Part shown: in pieces, positions 9,317-18,786 of the stretch
Layout of the letters: each line of letters opens with the position of its first letter
Position numbering within the stretch: position 1 is the first letter of the stretch
Assembly (NCBI GenBank): GCA_945868805.1
Contig: CAMBMO010000010.1
Span: 1-64,000 of the forward strand
Length of the DNA: 64,000 nucleotides
Reading direction: 5' to 3'
Source of the DNA: Singulisphaera sp. GP187
GTDB taxonomy: Bacteria > Planctomycetota > Phycisphaerae > Phycisphaerales > SM1A02
The notes under the pieces: model-generated
Database searches by the model: none
What the model was told of the DNA's origin: nothing
What the model saw: only the letters and a program-made list of their open reading frames with translations
Translations under genes and position numbers: made by a program

Positions 9317-10272
9317 ACGGCATGGCTGGAATGATCGTCCGCCGACTGTTGCAACTGCCCCTCGTACTCCTTGCGATAATCGTCGTCACATTCGCGCTGC
9401 TCTGGATGATCCCTGGAAATCCGATGCTTCAGGAAGGTCGACAGCCGCCAGCGGAGGTCGTCGACGCGATGAATCGACAATATCAACTCGATAGTCCAGT
9501 CACATTTTTCGGTGGATACCTTGCGCGAGTGACTGGGGTCGGTTGGGTGATGGGATGGAACGACGCTCCCTTCGACCTCGGTCCGAGCATGCGACATCCC
9601 GACTGGACCGTCAATGAAATCATCGGGGCGGGTTTTCCCGTCTCCGCAACAATTGGAATTGGCGCGATCGCGATCGCACTCGTCCTCGGGACGGTCGCTG
9701 GCCTCGTCGGTGGATTGCGCGAGGGATCATGGCTCGACGGAGGAACCCAACTCGTCGCTCTTATTGGGATCAGCGTTCCATCGTTCGTGACTGGTTCGCT
9801 TCTCATCCTCTTGTTCGCCGCAAAGATTCGCCTCTTCCCAATTGCGGGTTGGGGGACCCCATCGCATGCAATCCTCCCGATGGTGACACTCTCATTGCCG
9901 TTCGCGGCGTACATCGCGCGACTGCTTCGGTTTGGATTGGTCGAGCAGATGCAGACCGATCATCTGCGAACGGCACTGGCGAAGGGACTCACTCGTCGCC
10001 AGGCCGCATTTCGCCACGCACTTAAGAACGCCTTTCTTCCAGTGCTTTCGTTTCTCGGGCCGGCGTTGGCGGTCGCGATGACCGGGTCCTTCGTTGTGGA
10101 AAAAGTCTTTGCCGTGCCAGGGCTCGGGCGACACTTCGTCGAGGGCGTACTCGGCAAGGACATCACGCTCGTCATGGGTGTCGTCTTGGTCTACGCGGTG
10201 TTGTTGATCGTGCTCAATCTGGCCGTCGATGTTCTGTACTGCTGGATCGATCCTCGGATCGAATTGGAATAG
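9313..10272 (+). CDS. OppB/DppB-type ABC transporter permease
   Basis: This 319-aa inner-membrane protein has six predicted TM segments, the first at about 10-30 (LLQLPLVLLAIIVVTFALL). The BPD_transp_1 coupling region is present (RLLRFGLVEQMQTDHLRTA, then AKGLTRRQAAFRHALKNAFL, containing the EAA-like loop), as is the OppB ending EKVFAVPGLGRHFVEGVLGK. It is translationally coupled to the binding protein by a 4-base overlap. The usual partners are missing: no OppC permease and no OppD/OppF ATPases follow; the next gene is an unrelated lipoprotein after 76 bases. It must therefore work with subunits encoded elsewhere, if it is functional. Confidence 0.9.
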   Translation: MNGMAGMIVRRLLQLPLVLLAIIVVTFALLWMIPGNPMLQEGRQPPAEVVDAMNRQYQLDSPVTFFGGYLARVTGVGWVMGWNDAPFDLGPSMRHPDWTVNEIIGAGFPVSATIGIGAIAIALVLGTVAGLVGGLREGSWLDGGTQLVALIGISVPSFVTGSLLILLFAAKIRLFPIAGWGTPSHAILPMVTLSLPFAAYIARLLRFGLVEQMQTDHLRTALAKGLTRRQAAFRHALKNAFLPVLSFLGPALAVAMTGSFVVEKVFAVPGLGRHFVEGVLGKDITLVMGVVLVYAVLLIVLNLAVDVLYCWIDPRIELE

Positions 10273-10335
10273 CGCTGACCATTCGGAATGTGGATCCTCG
10301 GAACGCGCTAGTTAAGCCGCCTAAGGGACATCCAG

Positions 10336-10341
10336 TAGACT
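10336..10341 (+). promoter_or_regulatory. Candidate -10 box TAGACT for the lipoprotein gene
   Basis: TAGACT ends seven bases before the ATG at 10349, which predicts a leaderless or nearly leaderless transcript. Confidence 0.45.
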
Positions 10342-10348
10342 TCGATCG

Positions 10349-11026
10349 ATGCGTCGCGCTGTCGCCCTAGCCTTCCTGCTCGTACTCTCACTCAACGGAT
10401 GTATGGGAGCGTTGACGAGCGAATCATCTTCGGACAATGGCTCGGTGGCGTTGATGATCGATCCTCCCTTGTACCGCGATACCTTCGATGTTGCGGTTCG
10501 AACGGCGCGAGAAATGGGATACAAGATCGAGATCGTCGATCGATCGAACGGAATCATTGAGACAAACGCACGCCATGCGGGAGGTCTGCTCGAACCGTGG
10601 CGAATCGACAATGACGGTCTCTCCGAAGCGACAGCCAACACCGCGACGAATCGAAGACGCAGGATTCGATTCGAGTTCATTCCCGTCGGCGCGACCCTAG
10701 GAGCCGTTCAAGCAGATCCAATCCTCCGCGGACCTGCTATTCCCGGAAGCACCATCGCACTCGACCGTTTCGATGTGCAAAACTGCACGACACCAATCAC
10801 TGTTGAAGTGTCGGTCTTTCTCGAGAGGTCGTTCGTGGAAGGGACAAACCCATCCATCAACTCGGGCTCGCTCGCCTCGACTTGGACGAATCGGCTCAAC
10901 TCAAAGCCGCTCGACTCGACCGACGAGTCGAGCAGGGATTTCACAAAGTGGACTCCGGTTGGGCGCGACACGGCGTACGAAGCGACGATTTTGGAGCGAA
11001 TGGCTCGATCTCTTGGTCCGGCGTAG
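10349..11026 (+). CDS. Lipoprotein of unknown function
   Basis: The 225-aa product starts with a lipoprotein signal, MRRAVALAFLLVLSLNGC, with the acylated cysteine at residue 18. After it, a compact alpha/beta region (DTFDVAVRTAREMGYKIEIV, then DRSNGIIETNARHAGG) resembles small outer-membrane-attached proteins that share this feature in related bacteria, but I cannot name the family. The latter half is beta-rich (ITVEVSVFLERSFV) and the C-terminus is amphipathic. It stands alone between the permease and the cytochrome genes, with its own TAGACT box. There is no evidence that it is part of the transporter. Confidence 0.7.
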   Translation: MRRAVALAFLLVLSLNGCMGALTSESSSDNGSVALMIDPPLYRDTFDVAVRTAREMGYKIEIVDRSNGIIETNARHAGGLLEPWRIDNDGLSEATANTATNRRRRIRFEFIPVGATLGAVQADPILRGPAIPGSTIALDRFDVQNCTTPITVEVSVFLERSFVEGTNPSINSGSLASTWTNRLNSKPLDSTDESSRDFTKWTPVGRDTAYEATILERMARSLGPA

Positions 11027-11192
11027 TCCTATAACCGCGCTTTGATGTGACGGGAGTGCAATCGATTCAATTCAGTCTATTTCTCACCGTTTTTGACTTT
11101 CCCGCCCTACTTGGCACCTTAAATAAAGTCGGATTCGCGATCGCATCTGCGGTTAGCGTACGAATTGTGAGTTGGCTCGGCATCGTTCTCAA

Positions 11193-13130
11193 ATGATGAA
11201 TTGCAATATGAGTTACCGCCACAGCATGTCTCTTGCTCTGCTCTGTGCGATTGTCGGCACGAGCGCCGCGATCTCGATCGCCTCTCCCGTCAGCTTTGCT
11301 GGGGCGGACGATCAGGTTCAAATCCCGACGTCGGCGAGCGATTTCTTTATGCCGGGAACTCAACCAAACACGGACAGCCTCGCATTCGAACCGATCCAAG
11401 CGTCGAACAACTGCTCGTACTGCCACGGCGATTACGACCTGCAAGTTGCGCCGTTTGATTCATGGGTCGTCAGCATGATGGGACAGTCGGCGCGCGATCC
11501 GGTCTGGCACGCGGCTCTGGCGATCGCCAATCAAGATGTGAATCTCTCGGGCGAGCTTTGCATTCGCTGTCATGCTCCGGGCGCGTGGCTTGGCGGACGA
11601 AGTTCGACGGGTGATCTTTCGCAGTTCGGACCCGAGGATTTCGACGGCATTACCTGCCACTTCTGTCACCGCACCGTCAATCGCACCGCAGGCGATCTGA
11701 GCGCGGTCGGATATCCAGGCAACAACGATCTCACTCCCGATCCTGAAATCCTTGCTGCGCTTGCGGCCGATGGACTCCTTCCCGACGCGGCTCTCAGCAA
11801 CGCGACCTACATCGTCGACCCACAAGATGTTCGGAGGGGACCGTTCGATGATGTCCCGATGAATTTTCACGGCGGACCCGAGTTGATCCACTCGCCATAT
11901 CACTCCACTGGAGCGATGTGCGGAACATGTCACGATGTCAGCACTCCGACATACACCAAGCTCCCAAACGGGCAACTCGTGCTTAATGCCATCGGGCAGC
12001 CTCATCCGACGATGAATAAGAACGACATGTTCCCCGAGCAGCGCACCTACTCAGAGTGGCTCAAGAGCACATTCGCGTCGGAGGGGGTGTCGTTTCCCGA
12101 CAATCGATTCGGCGGCAATCACCCAACAGGTGTTATGAAGAGTTGCCAGGATTGCCATATGCCTGACCAACAAGGCGGCGGTTGCGTTTTCTATGACGGC
12201 GATCCCAAGACCGAAAGGCCCAATGTCCCGCAGCATTCATTTGCTGGAGCAAACACATGGGTCCTTCGAGCGGTACGCACCCAGATGGGAGAGGATGCGG
12301 ACTACTACGGATTGACCACGGAGCGAGTTGATGACTCAATCGCTCGCAGCATCCAGATGCTTCGCGACGCATCAGACATGGAACTCACTCAGGTTGGGGG
12401 TTCCCTCGTCGTCAGAATCATCAACCAAGCTGGGCACAAGTTGCCGACTGGATACCCAGAAGGTCGGCGCGTATGGATCAACGTGAAATTCTTGGACGAT
12501 GCGGGCATACAGGTCGCCGAGCGAGGCGCTTACGACTATGCGACTGCAACGCTCACGAGTGCGGACACGAAGGTGTATCACAGTCGGCAGACCATCAGCG
12601 ACGAGATTGCGGCGGCCACGCATCTTCCGCAGGGAACACAGATGCATCTGGCACTCTCAAACGTCATTGAATTCGACAATCGCATACCCCCTCGCGGATT
12701 CACCAATGCTGGTTTCGCGGAAGTCGGCGCCAATCCTGTTGGATACACCTATGCGGATGGCCAATACTGGGACGACACGAGCTACGCGATTCCTGCGAAC
12801 GCGACGCGAGCCGTCGTTTCGTTCGATTTCCAAACCTCCAGTCGCGAATACATGGAATTCTTGCGCGATACCGCTCAGAATGGATCGGGCCTGATTGCGT
12901 ACAACCTCTGGGTTCTTCACGGTCGCAGCTCGCCAATCCACATTGATACGCGAACGATTCAGTTGTCACCGTCGAATCCGGCTGACCTCAACGGTGACAG
13001 TCTGATCAACGGAGCCGATCTCACGTTGCTCTTGAGCAATTGGGGCGGCACCGGTCAGGGCGATGCCAACAGCGATGGACAGATCAATGGGAGTGATCTC
13101 GCGCTCGTTCTCGCGAATTGGACTGGGTGA
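11193..13130 (+). CDS. Secreted five-heme c-type cytochrome with a dockerin-like C-terminal tail
   Basis: From the ATG at 11193 (645 aa; the ATG at 11196 or 11208 is equally possible) the protein begins with a signal peptide (MSLALLCAIVGTSAAISIAS). Five CXXCH heme sites are present: CSYCH at 74, CIRCH at 123, CHFCH at 155, CGTCH at 243 and CQDCH at 318, the last in the CHMPD context common to multiheme cytochromes. Residues about 340-590 are beta-rich and carry no heme site. The last 50 residues hold two calcium-loop repeats, DLNGDSLINGADLTLLLSNW and DANSDGQINGSDLALVLANW, of dockerin/EF type. It probably transfers electrons in the periplasm or at the cell surface. Redox partners are not evident nearby. 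Confidence 0.82.
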   Translation: MMNCNMSYRHSMSLALLCAIVGTSAAISIASPVSFAGADDQVQIPTSASDFFMPGTQPNTDSLAFEPIQASNNCSYCHGDYDLQVAPFDSWVVSMMGQSARDPVWHAALAIANQDVNLSGELCIRCHAPGAWLGGRSSTGDLSQFGPEDFDGITCHFCHRTVNRTAGDLSAVGYPGNNDLTPDPEILAALAADGLLPDAALSNATYIVDPQDVRRGPFDDVPMNFHGGPELIHSPYHSTGAMCGTCHDVSTPTYTKLPNGQLVLNAIGQPHPTMNKNDMFPEQRTYSEWLKSTFASEGVSFPDNRFGGNHPTGVMKSCQDCHMPDQQGGGCVFYDGDPKTERPNVPQHSFAGANTWVLRAVRTQMGEDADYYGLTTERVDDSIARSIQMLRDASDMELTQVGGSLVVRIINQAGHKLPTGYPEGRRVWINVKFLDDAGIQVAERGAYDYATATLTSADTKVYHSRQTISDEIAAATHLPQGTQMHLALSNVIEFDNRIPPRGFTNAGFAEVGANPVGYTYADGQYWDDTSYAIPANATRAVVSFDFQTSSREYMEFLRDTAQNGSGLIAYNLWVLHGRSSPIHIDTRTIQLSPSNPADLNGDSLINGADLTLLLSNWGGTGQGDANSDGQINGSDLALVLANWTG

Positions 13131-13161
13131 TTCAACCTCGCCGTTTCACCCCGTCGGTGCA

Positions 13162-13797
13162 TCACGCTCCGCCAAGTGGCTTAGGGAGCGCATCAGGATA
13201 AACGTCAAGATAGTCGGCCATCGCGGCCCGAATGACTTCCGTCGCGCGCTCGTAGCCATAGACATCGCGGATCGAAGTTGTCGGATGCTCGCCGAGTCGA
13301 AGCTTGTACGTCGAAAAATAGTGCTGAAGTCGTTCGATGATCGGTGGTGGCAGATCGCCGAGTTCGTTCGCGCCATCCCAGACTGGATCACCCACGAGCA
13401 CCGCGATGATCTTGTCGTCGGCTTCTCCGTTATCGAGCATCTGAAGTCCGCCGACGACACGAACGGACAGAATGAGATCGCTCTTGTTGATCGGGCGTTC
13501 GGAGAGAACGCAGATATCGAGCGGGTCGCCATCGGCTCGTTCGACATGAGGACTGAGTTTCGCCACTCGCGTTGCGCAAAGCGTGCGCGGCATGAAACCG
13601 TACAGCATTGGCGGGGTCGCGCTCGTTCGCTGGGGACGATCGACGTGCAGGTATCCGGACTCCTTGTCGACCTCGTACTTCACCAGATCGAAGGGTGTAA
13701 TCTCGATAAAGGCGTTCACAATGCGTGGCGGATTACTTCCGCAGCGAAGTCCATGCCAAGGGTGTGGTCGGCTTGCGTTGTATCGAATGGCGTCCAT
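13162..13797 (-). CDS. ppa: Inorganic pyrophosphatase, family I
   Basis: This 211-aa soluble enzyme splits pyrophosphate to two phosphates and so drives biosynthetic reactions. The family I core is intact: [20 protein letters not shown] near 30-49, [13 protein letters not shown] near 63-76, and the metal-binding [15 protein letters not shown] near 86-100 with the D-G-D-P-L-D signature, followed by [18 protein letters not shown]. The C-terminus is somewhat longer than the roughly 175-aa E. coli enzyme. An AGGAG ribosome site precedes the ATG by 11 bases. It lies 21 bases after the tricorn-like protease gene on the same strand and may be co-transcribed with it; the two have no obvious functional link. 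Confidence 0.93.
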   Translation of the reverse strand: MDAIRYNASRPHPWHGLRCGSNPPRIVNAFIEITPFDLVKYEVDKESGYLHVDRPQRTSATPPMLYGFMPRTLCATRVAKLSPHVERADGDPLDICVLSERPINKSDLILSVRVVGGLQMLDNGEADDKIIAVLVGDPVWDGANELGDLPPPIIERLQHYFSTYKLRLGEHPTTSIRDVYGYERATEVIRAAMADYLDVYPDALPKPLGGA

Positions 13798-13818
13798 CTG
13801 ATCGTTGTCTCCTCTCGG

Positions 13819-16800
13819 CTATCCGCCACTCGCGCGCTGCTTCATCGCCCGTTTTGGAATTCGCTGATTGAGGTTGTCGACCGCCGCGCGAAGCTGACGA
13901 TCCGAATTCGCCGTCTCATCCTGCGGTGTCTGAGGTACGACGATGTCTGGAACTGCGCCATTGAGTTCCATGTCTTTGCCATCGAGCAAGTACCACCCAC
14001 GGGTTGGCATCCGCACGGTCGTGCCGTCGAGTAATGATGCGCTTCCCGTCGAGATGACGCCCCCGTACGTTGGCATTCCAACAAGCGTTCCACGCCGAAG
14101 TGTCTTGAACGCATGGGCGACGATTTCGGCGTTGGAGAAACTCTTCTCATTGCAGAGCATGTTGATGGGACCAGTGAAGCGCTGGATGAAAAGGCGGTCC
14201 TGCGGATACCCATCGAGATGCTCGGGGTCGGCTCCGCGCGGGATTGTGTATGCGTGCACAGGTGAGCAAATGGACGCGAGCAGACGATCGGCCGTCCATC
14301 CCCCACCGTTGTTGCGCACATCGATGAGGAGTCCATCCTTGCCATCGCATGCGGCATAGAGATCTCGTTCGAACTCGTCGAGCGATGGTTGTCCCATCCC
14401 CTCAATGTGGATGTAGCCGAGCCGTCCATCAGACCACTCCTCGACGAGCTTGGCATTGCGCGCCTGTGTCGCTTGATACGCCAGGCGAGCGATCGTCGAA
14501 TCGGTGACTGGAACGATCGTCGTTTGAAACGAGACGGCGCGACCATCCGCGAGCGTTCGATCGATCGACATGATGATTTCGCGACCGATGGTTCCCGCCA
14601 TTCGTGACGACAATGTGTCACCAGGCAAGATTGGATCGAACTCGATCGCAGTGATCACATCGCCGATGACGAGCGGGGTCTTGGTCGTCACCGCTGGCGC
14701 TTCTGGGATCATCGCATCGACGCGAAGGCCGCCCGCCACCGAACTCACCGCGACTCCGATTCGACCCTGTGGAAGCACTGTTCGACCGCCTGATGTCGGG
14801 GATCGAATGCCGAGGTGGCTCGCATTGAGTTCGCCCAGCAGTCGGTTCGCGACATGGTCAAACTCGGTCGGAGTGCGCGCGTGACTGGCGAGCTCTCCGT
14901 AGCGTTTGGAGAGCGTTGCCCAGTCCAATCCCTTCATCGTCGGGTGATAAAAGTGCTCACCCATGAGTCGGGCTGCTTCGTCAAACTTTTGAGAGACGAG
15001 TGCGGCGCGATCGACAGTGATCGAAGTGTCGACTTCGATCGCTGCCGTTGCTTCGCTCGAACCGCCACCGCCGCCACCACCACCCCGTCCTCCGCGACCG
15101 CCGCTCGGTGCTTCGGGGGCCGTTGGTTCTGCCGCAGAGGCGCTCGATCCGCCACCAGAAGTCGACACGAGGACTCCCTTGCCACCTGAGAGCGTGACCA
15201 ATTTGTCGCCGCTCATTGTGATACCGAGCACACTCGTTCGAGATCCGAGTTTGCGCTGCCCCGTCCCATCCCAATTGATTGCGAAGAGCCCGCCATCAAG
15301 CAGCTCTCCACCCGTGAAGTACATGCGGTCTCCTGCAGGCGAGAGTTCGAGATTGCCCTCGTTCCCGGGCACCGATGAAACACGGCGCACGCGCCTGTAC
15401 GCATCGTCGAGGGAGAGCACAGCGACCGCATCCGCCTTCTCCGTAGCGTCGGCGGAGTCTGGTTTCTCGGTCTTGTCTCCCCCCTTAGCGACGTCAGCTG
15501 TGCCGACTTCAGATTTCGCGACTTCAGGGTCATCAGGCTTCCCGTCACTCTCCTTCGCGCCAGCGACGTCTCCTTTGTCGGACTTCGCCGCCTTCTTCGC
15601 TGCGTCGAGGTCGAGCGGCTTGCGCTTCTTTGCGGCATCGCCAGCATCCTTGAAGTATTTCTCGAGTTCGAATTTCGGAAGTCCCTCGAGCGTCTTGTCG
15701 AGAAAGACCATCCAGACATCTTCCTCTTCGTTTTCGCGCTCCGAGATGAAACTCATGATGCGTCCGTCGGCGGACCAGCGCGGCGATCGATCGTTGTCGG
15801 GGTGGCGGGTGACATTGATCGCTGGCGACGATCCATCAGCGGAGACGATGAAGATGTCACTGTTGAAGTCGCGATCGGTATTCATGAACGCAAGCCATCG
15901 ACCGTCGGGGCTCCAGCGAAACTCGATATCTGGATCCCAGCCTGCTTGAACCACTCGAATCTCCTTCGACGGAATGTCCATCATCATGACATCTCCACGA
16001 CCCCTTCGAAAGGCGATGTGCTTTCCGTCGGGCGAAGGGGTCGCCATGCGGTCATTCGTCGCGCCATCGATGAGAGGCGCAACATCAAAGCGAACTGCGT
16101 CGGCCCAGCGTTCGCTCTTGGGCTTGTCCTTGTCTGATTTTTCCTTGTCGGCGTCAGATGCCTTGCGCCCACTTCGCCGTCCGGCGGGACCTTCGGCTGG
16201 CTTTGTTTCGGCAGTCGGCGCAGACAAGGGATCAACTGCTGGCGCGGGGTCTGTTGGGGCGGCCGGTGCGGGCGTTGCCACCGGCGCTGGCGCTGGATCT
16301 GCTGCAGGTGTTGGCGCGGGTTGCGCGACGGCAGCTGGAGCGAGAGTTGGTTCAACAGGGACGGCGGGCTTCGGTTCGAGCACCTTTGCGGTCGCCTTGA
16401 CATCGTCGCGAGTGGTCGCGACTGCCGCCGCCATGATCGATTCGCCGCCACCGGCATCGCTCGTGTAGTAGAGCGTCTGACCATCGGGGCTCCAGGCAAC
16501 TTCGTACTCCCGCGCGATCGCATCCGTCACTCGTCGCGCAGAGTGCTTCCCTTCGATGGGTTTGACCCATACATCACCAAACGCGACGATCGCGACGCTC
16601 TTGCCATCGGGGTTCAGTGCGACTTCGGTCGCCGCCGACGAGAGTGACTTCACCTCGTCGTTATCGAATGTGTCATCGGGCGCGGTGAACTTGAGAGCCA
16701 CGGGTTGAGCACCAGGCGAGTTGAGATCGAGGCGGTACAGCTTGTCCCAGACCGTGAAGAACGCCCTGCTTCCATCGCGACTCACGGTGAGGTCCTTCAC

Positions 16801-17613
16801 ATCCTCGCCTGTGAATCCAGTCAGCCTGCGTGCGTTTGCACCTGCCTTGGCGTCCTGGACAAAGACATTCACTGTGTTGAGATCGCGGTCGGAAAGAAAG
16901 AGAAAACTCCCATCATTTCGCCACTGCGCCCACCCGTCATTGCCCTGAAAGTCGGTCAGTTGCGTGAACTTCGCATCGCCATCGGGCATCGGATCGAACA
17001 ACCACACGTCGCAATTGTCGCTCCCTCGATAGCTTCGTCTCGACCAGTCGCTGCCACCGCGCTCGAAAAGAAATCGCTTGCCATCGGGTGAGACTGCGGT
17101 CGCGCGTCCGAACGCGCCGTGTCTGCGAATCGGCTCTCCGCCAGTGAGCGGGACGAAGAACGGTCGCGGGGCTCGAAAGAGGTCGTAGTCCAGCGACCCG
17201 GAAAATTCGAGCGCTAACGCTCCAGATGGTGTCCTTGCGAAACTCGACAGACTGAGGGTTTCATCGGTGTTGGTGACACGACGGAGCGATCCTCCGACTG
17301 GGTCGATCGTGAAGAGATTGCGACCGCCGTCGCGCGTGCTCTCAAACGCGATCATCGCACCATCGTCGCTCCAGACACTTCGAGATTCATCTGCGGGATG
17401 ACTCGTCAGTCGAGTTGCCGCTCCGCCTTCCGCGGGTGCCTTCCACAAATCGCCACGCCAAGTGAATGTCACCCACTTGCCATCGGGGCTCGCCGCGGGA
17501 AGTCGTGGCAGATCGATGTCGGCCGAGAACGCTGGTATCGCGACGATCGATGGAATCAGAAGTGCGAGAGCCAAGAACCAACGACGGACGCCAACGAGTA
17601 GGGACTCTTTCAT
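13819..17613 (-). CDS. Tricorn-like protease: beta-propeller repeats, PDZ and S41 peptidase domains
   Basis: The 1264-aa product has a signal peptide (WFLALALLIPSIVAIPAFSA at about 12-31). TolB/WD40-like propeller blades follow, for example LPAASPDGKWVTFTWRGDLW near 36 and MATPSPDGKHIAFRRGRGDV near 520. A PDZ domain starts near 949 (GRIGVAVSSVAGGL), and an S41 protease domain covers about 1060-1240. The likely nucleophile is the serine of SFSNAEI, S1160, in the context HAFKTLRRGTLVGMPTYGG. Tricorn-family enzymes degrade peptides to short fragments. Three low-complexity inserts break the propeller: Pro/Ala-rich at about 392-495, Lys/Asp-rich at about 655-731, and Gly-rich at about 813-865. A TAGATT box ends six bases before the ATG. 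Periplasmic location is inferred from the signal. Confidence 0.85.
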   Translation of the reverse strand: MKESLLVGVRRWFLALALLIPSIVAIPAFSADIDLPRLPAASPDGKWVTFTWRGDLWKAPAEGGAATRLTSHPADESRSVWSDDGAMIAFESTRDGGRNLFTIDPVGGSLRRVTNTDETLSLSSFARTPSGALALEFSGSLDYDLFRAPRPFFVPLTGGEPIRRHGAFGRATAVSPDGKRFLFERGGSDWSRRSYRGSDNCDVWLFDPMPDGDAKFTQLTDFQGNDGWAQWRNDGSFLFLSDRDLNTVNVFVQDAKAGANARRLTGFTGEDVKDLTVSRDGSRAFFTVWDKLYRLDLNSPGAQPVALKFTAPDDTFDNDEVKSLSSAATEVALNPDGKSVAIVAFGDVWVKPIEGKHSARRVTDAIAREYEVAWSPDGQTLYYTSDAGGGESIMAAAVATTRDDVKATAKVLEPKPAVPVEPTLAPAAVAQPAPTPAADPAPAPVATPAPAAPTDPAPAVDPLSAPTAETKPAEGPAGRRSGRKASDADKEKSDKDKPKSERWADAVRFDVAPLIDGATNDRMATPSPDGKHIAFRRGRGDVMMMDIPSKEIRVVQAGWDPDIEFRWSPDGRWLAFMNTDRDFNSDIFIVSADGSSPAINVTRHPDNDRSPRWSADGRIMSFISERENEEEDVWMVFLDKTLEGLPKFELEKYFKDAGDAAKKRKPLDLDAAKKAAKSDKGDVAGAKESDGKPDDPEVAKSEVGTADVAKGGDKTEKPDSADATEKADAVAVLSLDDAYRRVRRVSSVPGNEGNLELSPAGDRMYFTGGELLDGGLFAINWDGTGQRKLGSRTSVLGITMSGDKLVTLSGGKGVLVSTSGGGSSASAAEPTAPEAPSGGRGGRGGGGGGGGSSEATAAIEVDTSITVDRAALVSQKFDEAARLMGEHFYHPTMKGLDWATLSKRYGELASHARTPTEFDHVANRLLGELNASHLGIRSPTSGGRTVLPQGRIGVAVSSVAGGLRVDAMIPEAPAVTTKTPLVIGDVITAIEFDPILPGDTLSSRMAGTIGREIIMSIDRTLADGRAVSFQTTIVPVTDSTIARLAYQATQARNAKLVEEWSDGRLGYIHIEGMGQPSLDEFERDLYAACDGKDGLLIDVRNNGGGWTADRLLASICSPVHAYTIPRGADPEHLDGYPQDRLFIQRFTGPINMLCNEKSFSNAEIVAHAFKTLRRGTLVGMPTYGGVISTGSASLLDGTTVRMPTRGWYLLDGKDMELNGAVPDIVVPQTPQDETANSDRQLRAAVDNLNQRIPKRAMKQRASGG

Positions 17614-17619
17614 CCCACC

Positions 17620-17625
17620 AATCTA
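17620..17625 (-). promoter_or_regulatory. Candidate -10 box TAGATT for the tricorn-like protease
   Basis: TAGATT on the minus strand ends six bases (GGTGGG) before the ATG at 17613; a start seven bases after the box would be the ATG itself. Confidence 0.35.
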
Positions 17626-17683
17626 GCCCATTCCATCACTCGCCCATCGATGACGCACGGGCATCGCACAGATTCGACAGAAT

Positions 17684-18667
17684 TCACTCTTGAGGAGTTG
17701 TCGTCGACACCACGGGCTCGGCACCACGCGCACTGCAGAGCACAAGGAGGAGGTTTGCAACCATCGATGCTTTCTGCACGCTGTTCAGCTCGACCGTCTT
17801 CTTCTCTTCGAGTCGTGCGAGAGCCATTTCGACCATTCCGACCGCGCCATCGACAAGCCGTTGGCGCGCTGCGACGACTGCTCCAGCCTGTTGCCTTTGC
17901 AGCATGGCTGCTGCGATTTCGGGCGCGTACGCGAGGCTGGAAATACGCGCCTCGAGAATCTCAACCCCCGCGCTCTTTAATCGCGTCGCGAGTTCGGACT
18001 GCAGCTTCTCGCCGACGGCGTCGGTGTTTCCCCGAAGGCTCATCGCACCATCGTCGATGGAGTCGTAGTGGTAGTGACTCGCCAGATTTCGCAGGCCCGC
18101 TTCGGATTGGGTCTCGACATACTGTTCGTACGCATCGACATTGAAGCTCGCCTCGGCGGTGTCGACAACACGCCAAACCACGACAGCAGCGATCTCGATT
18201 GGATTTCCGTCTCGGTCGTTCACCTTGATCGGATGGCCACGCCCTCGCTTCGCGGCGACGATGACTTGACCCGTTGCTGGATTTTTCACTTCGTCGCTCT
18301 TCTGCGACCCCGTTTCGAATGTGCGAATGCGTAGCGAAAGTTTCTTCTTCACGCAGAACGGATTCACATAGTGAAATCCGATCTTGCGACATGTCCCTCG
18401 ATACTTTCCAAAGAAGAGCACGACGCGGCTGTCATTTGGATTCACAACGAAGAACCCGAACCAATTGAAGAGCCAAGCCAAGAGTGTCAAGGCGCTCAGC
18501 AGGAGCCCGATCACCCCAATTGGAATCCCTGCTGCGCCGTCGCGACCAGCGTCAGCAATGACGGTGATGAAAATCACAAATGCCCCGACGACGAACGGGA
18601 GCGCGAGAAGTTGAAATGGCAACACGAGCCAACCAGAAAAGGACGAGAGCGGAATCTCTTTTATCAT
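17684..18667 (-). CDS. SPFH/band 7 (stomatin-prohibitin) membrane protein
   Basis: I use the ATG at 18667 (327 aa), preceded by AAAGGAAG 7 bases away; an upstream frame reaching 18919 would run through the M42 gene. Two membrane segments lie at about 13-37 and 47-72. The band 7 domain follows, with FFVVNPNDSRVVLFFGKY near 74-91, GNPIEIAAVVVWRVVDTAEA near 150-169, and the helical tail YAPEIAAAMLQRQQAGAVVA near 252-271. SPFH proteins form large membrane assemblies that organise proteases or membrane microdomains. Unlike FtsH partners HflK/HflC, it has two N-terminal TM segments and no neighbouring homologue. It diverges from the M42 peptidase and lies upstream of the tricorn-like protease, so a proteolysis link is possible but unproven. 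Confidence 0.87.
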   Translation of the reverse strand: MIKEIPLSSFSGWLVLPFQLLALPFVVGAFVIFITVIADAGRDGAAGIPIGVIGLLLSALTLLAWLFNWFGFFVVNPNDSRVVLFFGKYRGTCRKIGFHYVNPFCVKKKLSLRIRTFETGSQKSDEVKNPATGQVIVAAKRGRGHPIKVNDRDGNPIEIAAVVVWRVVDTAEASFNVDAYEQYVETQSEAGLRNLASHYHYDSIDDGAMSLRGNTDAVGEKLQSELATRLKSAGVEILEARISSLAYAPEIAAAMLQRQQAGAVVAARQRLVDGAVGMVEMALARLEEKKTVELNSVQKASMVANLLLVLCSARGAEPVVSTTTPQE

Positions 18668-18771
18668 GGCGAAGCTTCCTTTCGAAGTGATGGAAAGGGC
18701 ATCTTCCCATATTCCCCCCACATTCGAGCCGTCGAAGGCGACGAATCTGCCCTCGACGAGCGCCTTCGGTC

Positions 18772-18777
18772 TATTCT
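18772..18777 (+). promoter_or_regulatory. Candidate -10 box TATTCT for the M42 peptidase gene
   Basis: TATTCT ends nine bases before the ATG at 18787 in the 119-base region divergent from the SPFH gene. Confidence 0.4.
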
Positions 18778-18786
18778 TGGCTTGCA

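Noticed and set aside
11093-11125. TTGACT and TTGGCAC near TAAATA before the cytochrome gene (sigma-70 or sigma-54 promoter)
   Set aside because: TTGACT to TAAATA is 21 bases apart, too long, and the TTGGCAC lacks the following TTGC of a sigma-54 site.
11193-13130. Exosortase substrate encoded in the window
   Set aside because: The cytochrome and other exported proteins lack a C-terminal proline-rich motif, TM segment and arginine cluster; the cytochrome ends in a calcium-loop tail instead.
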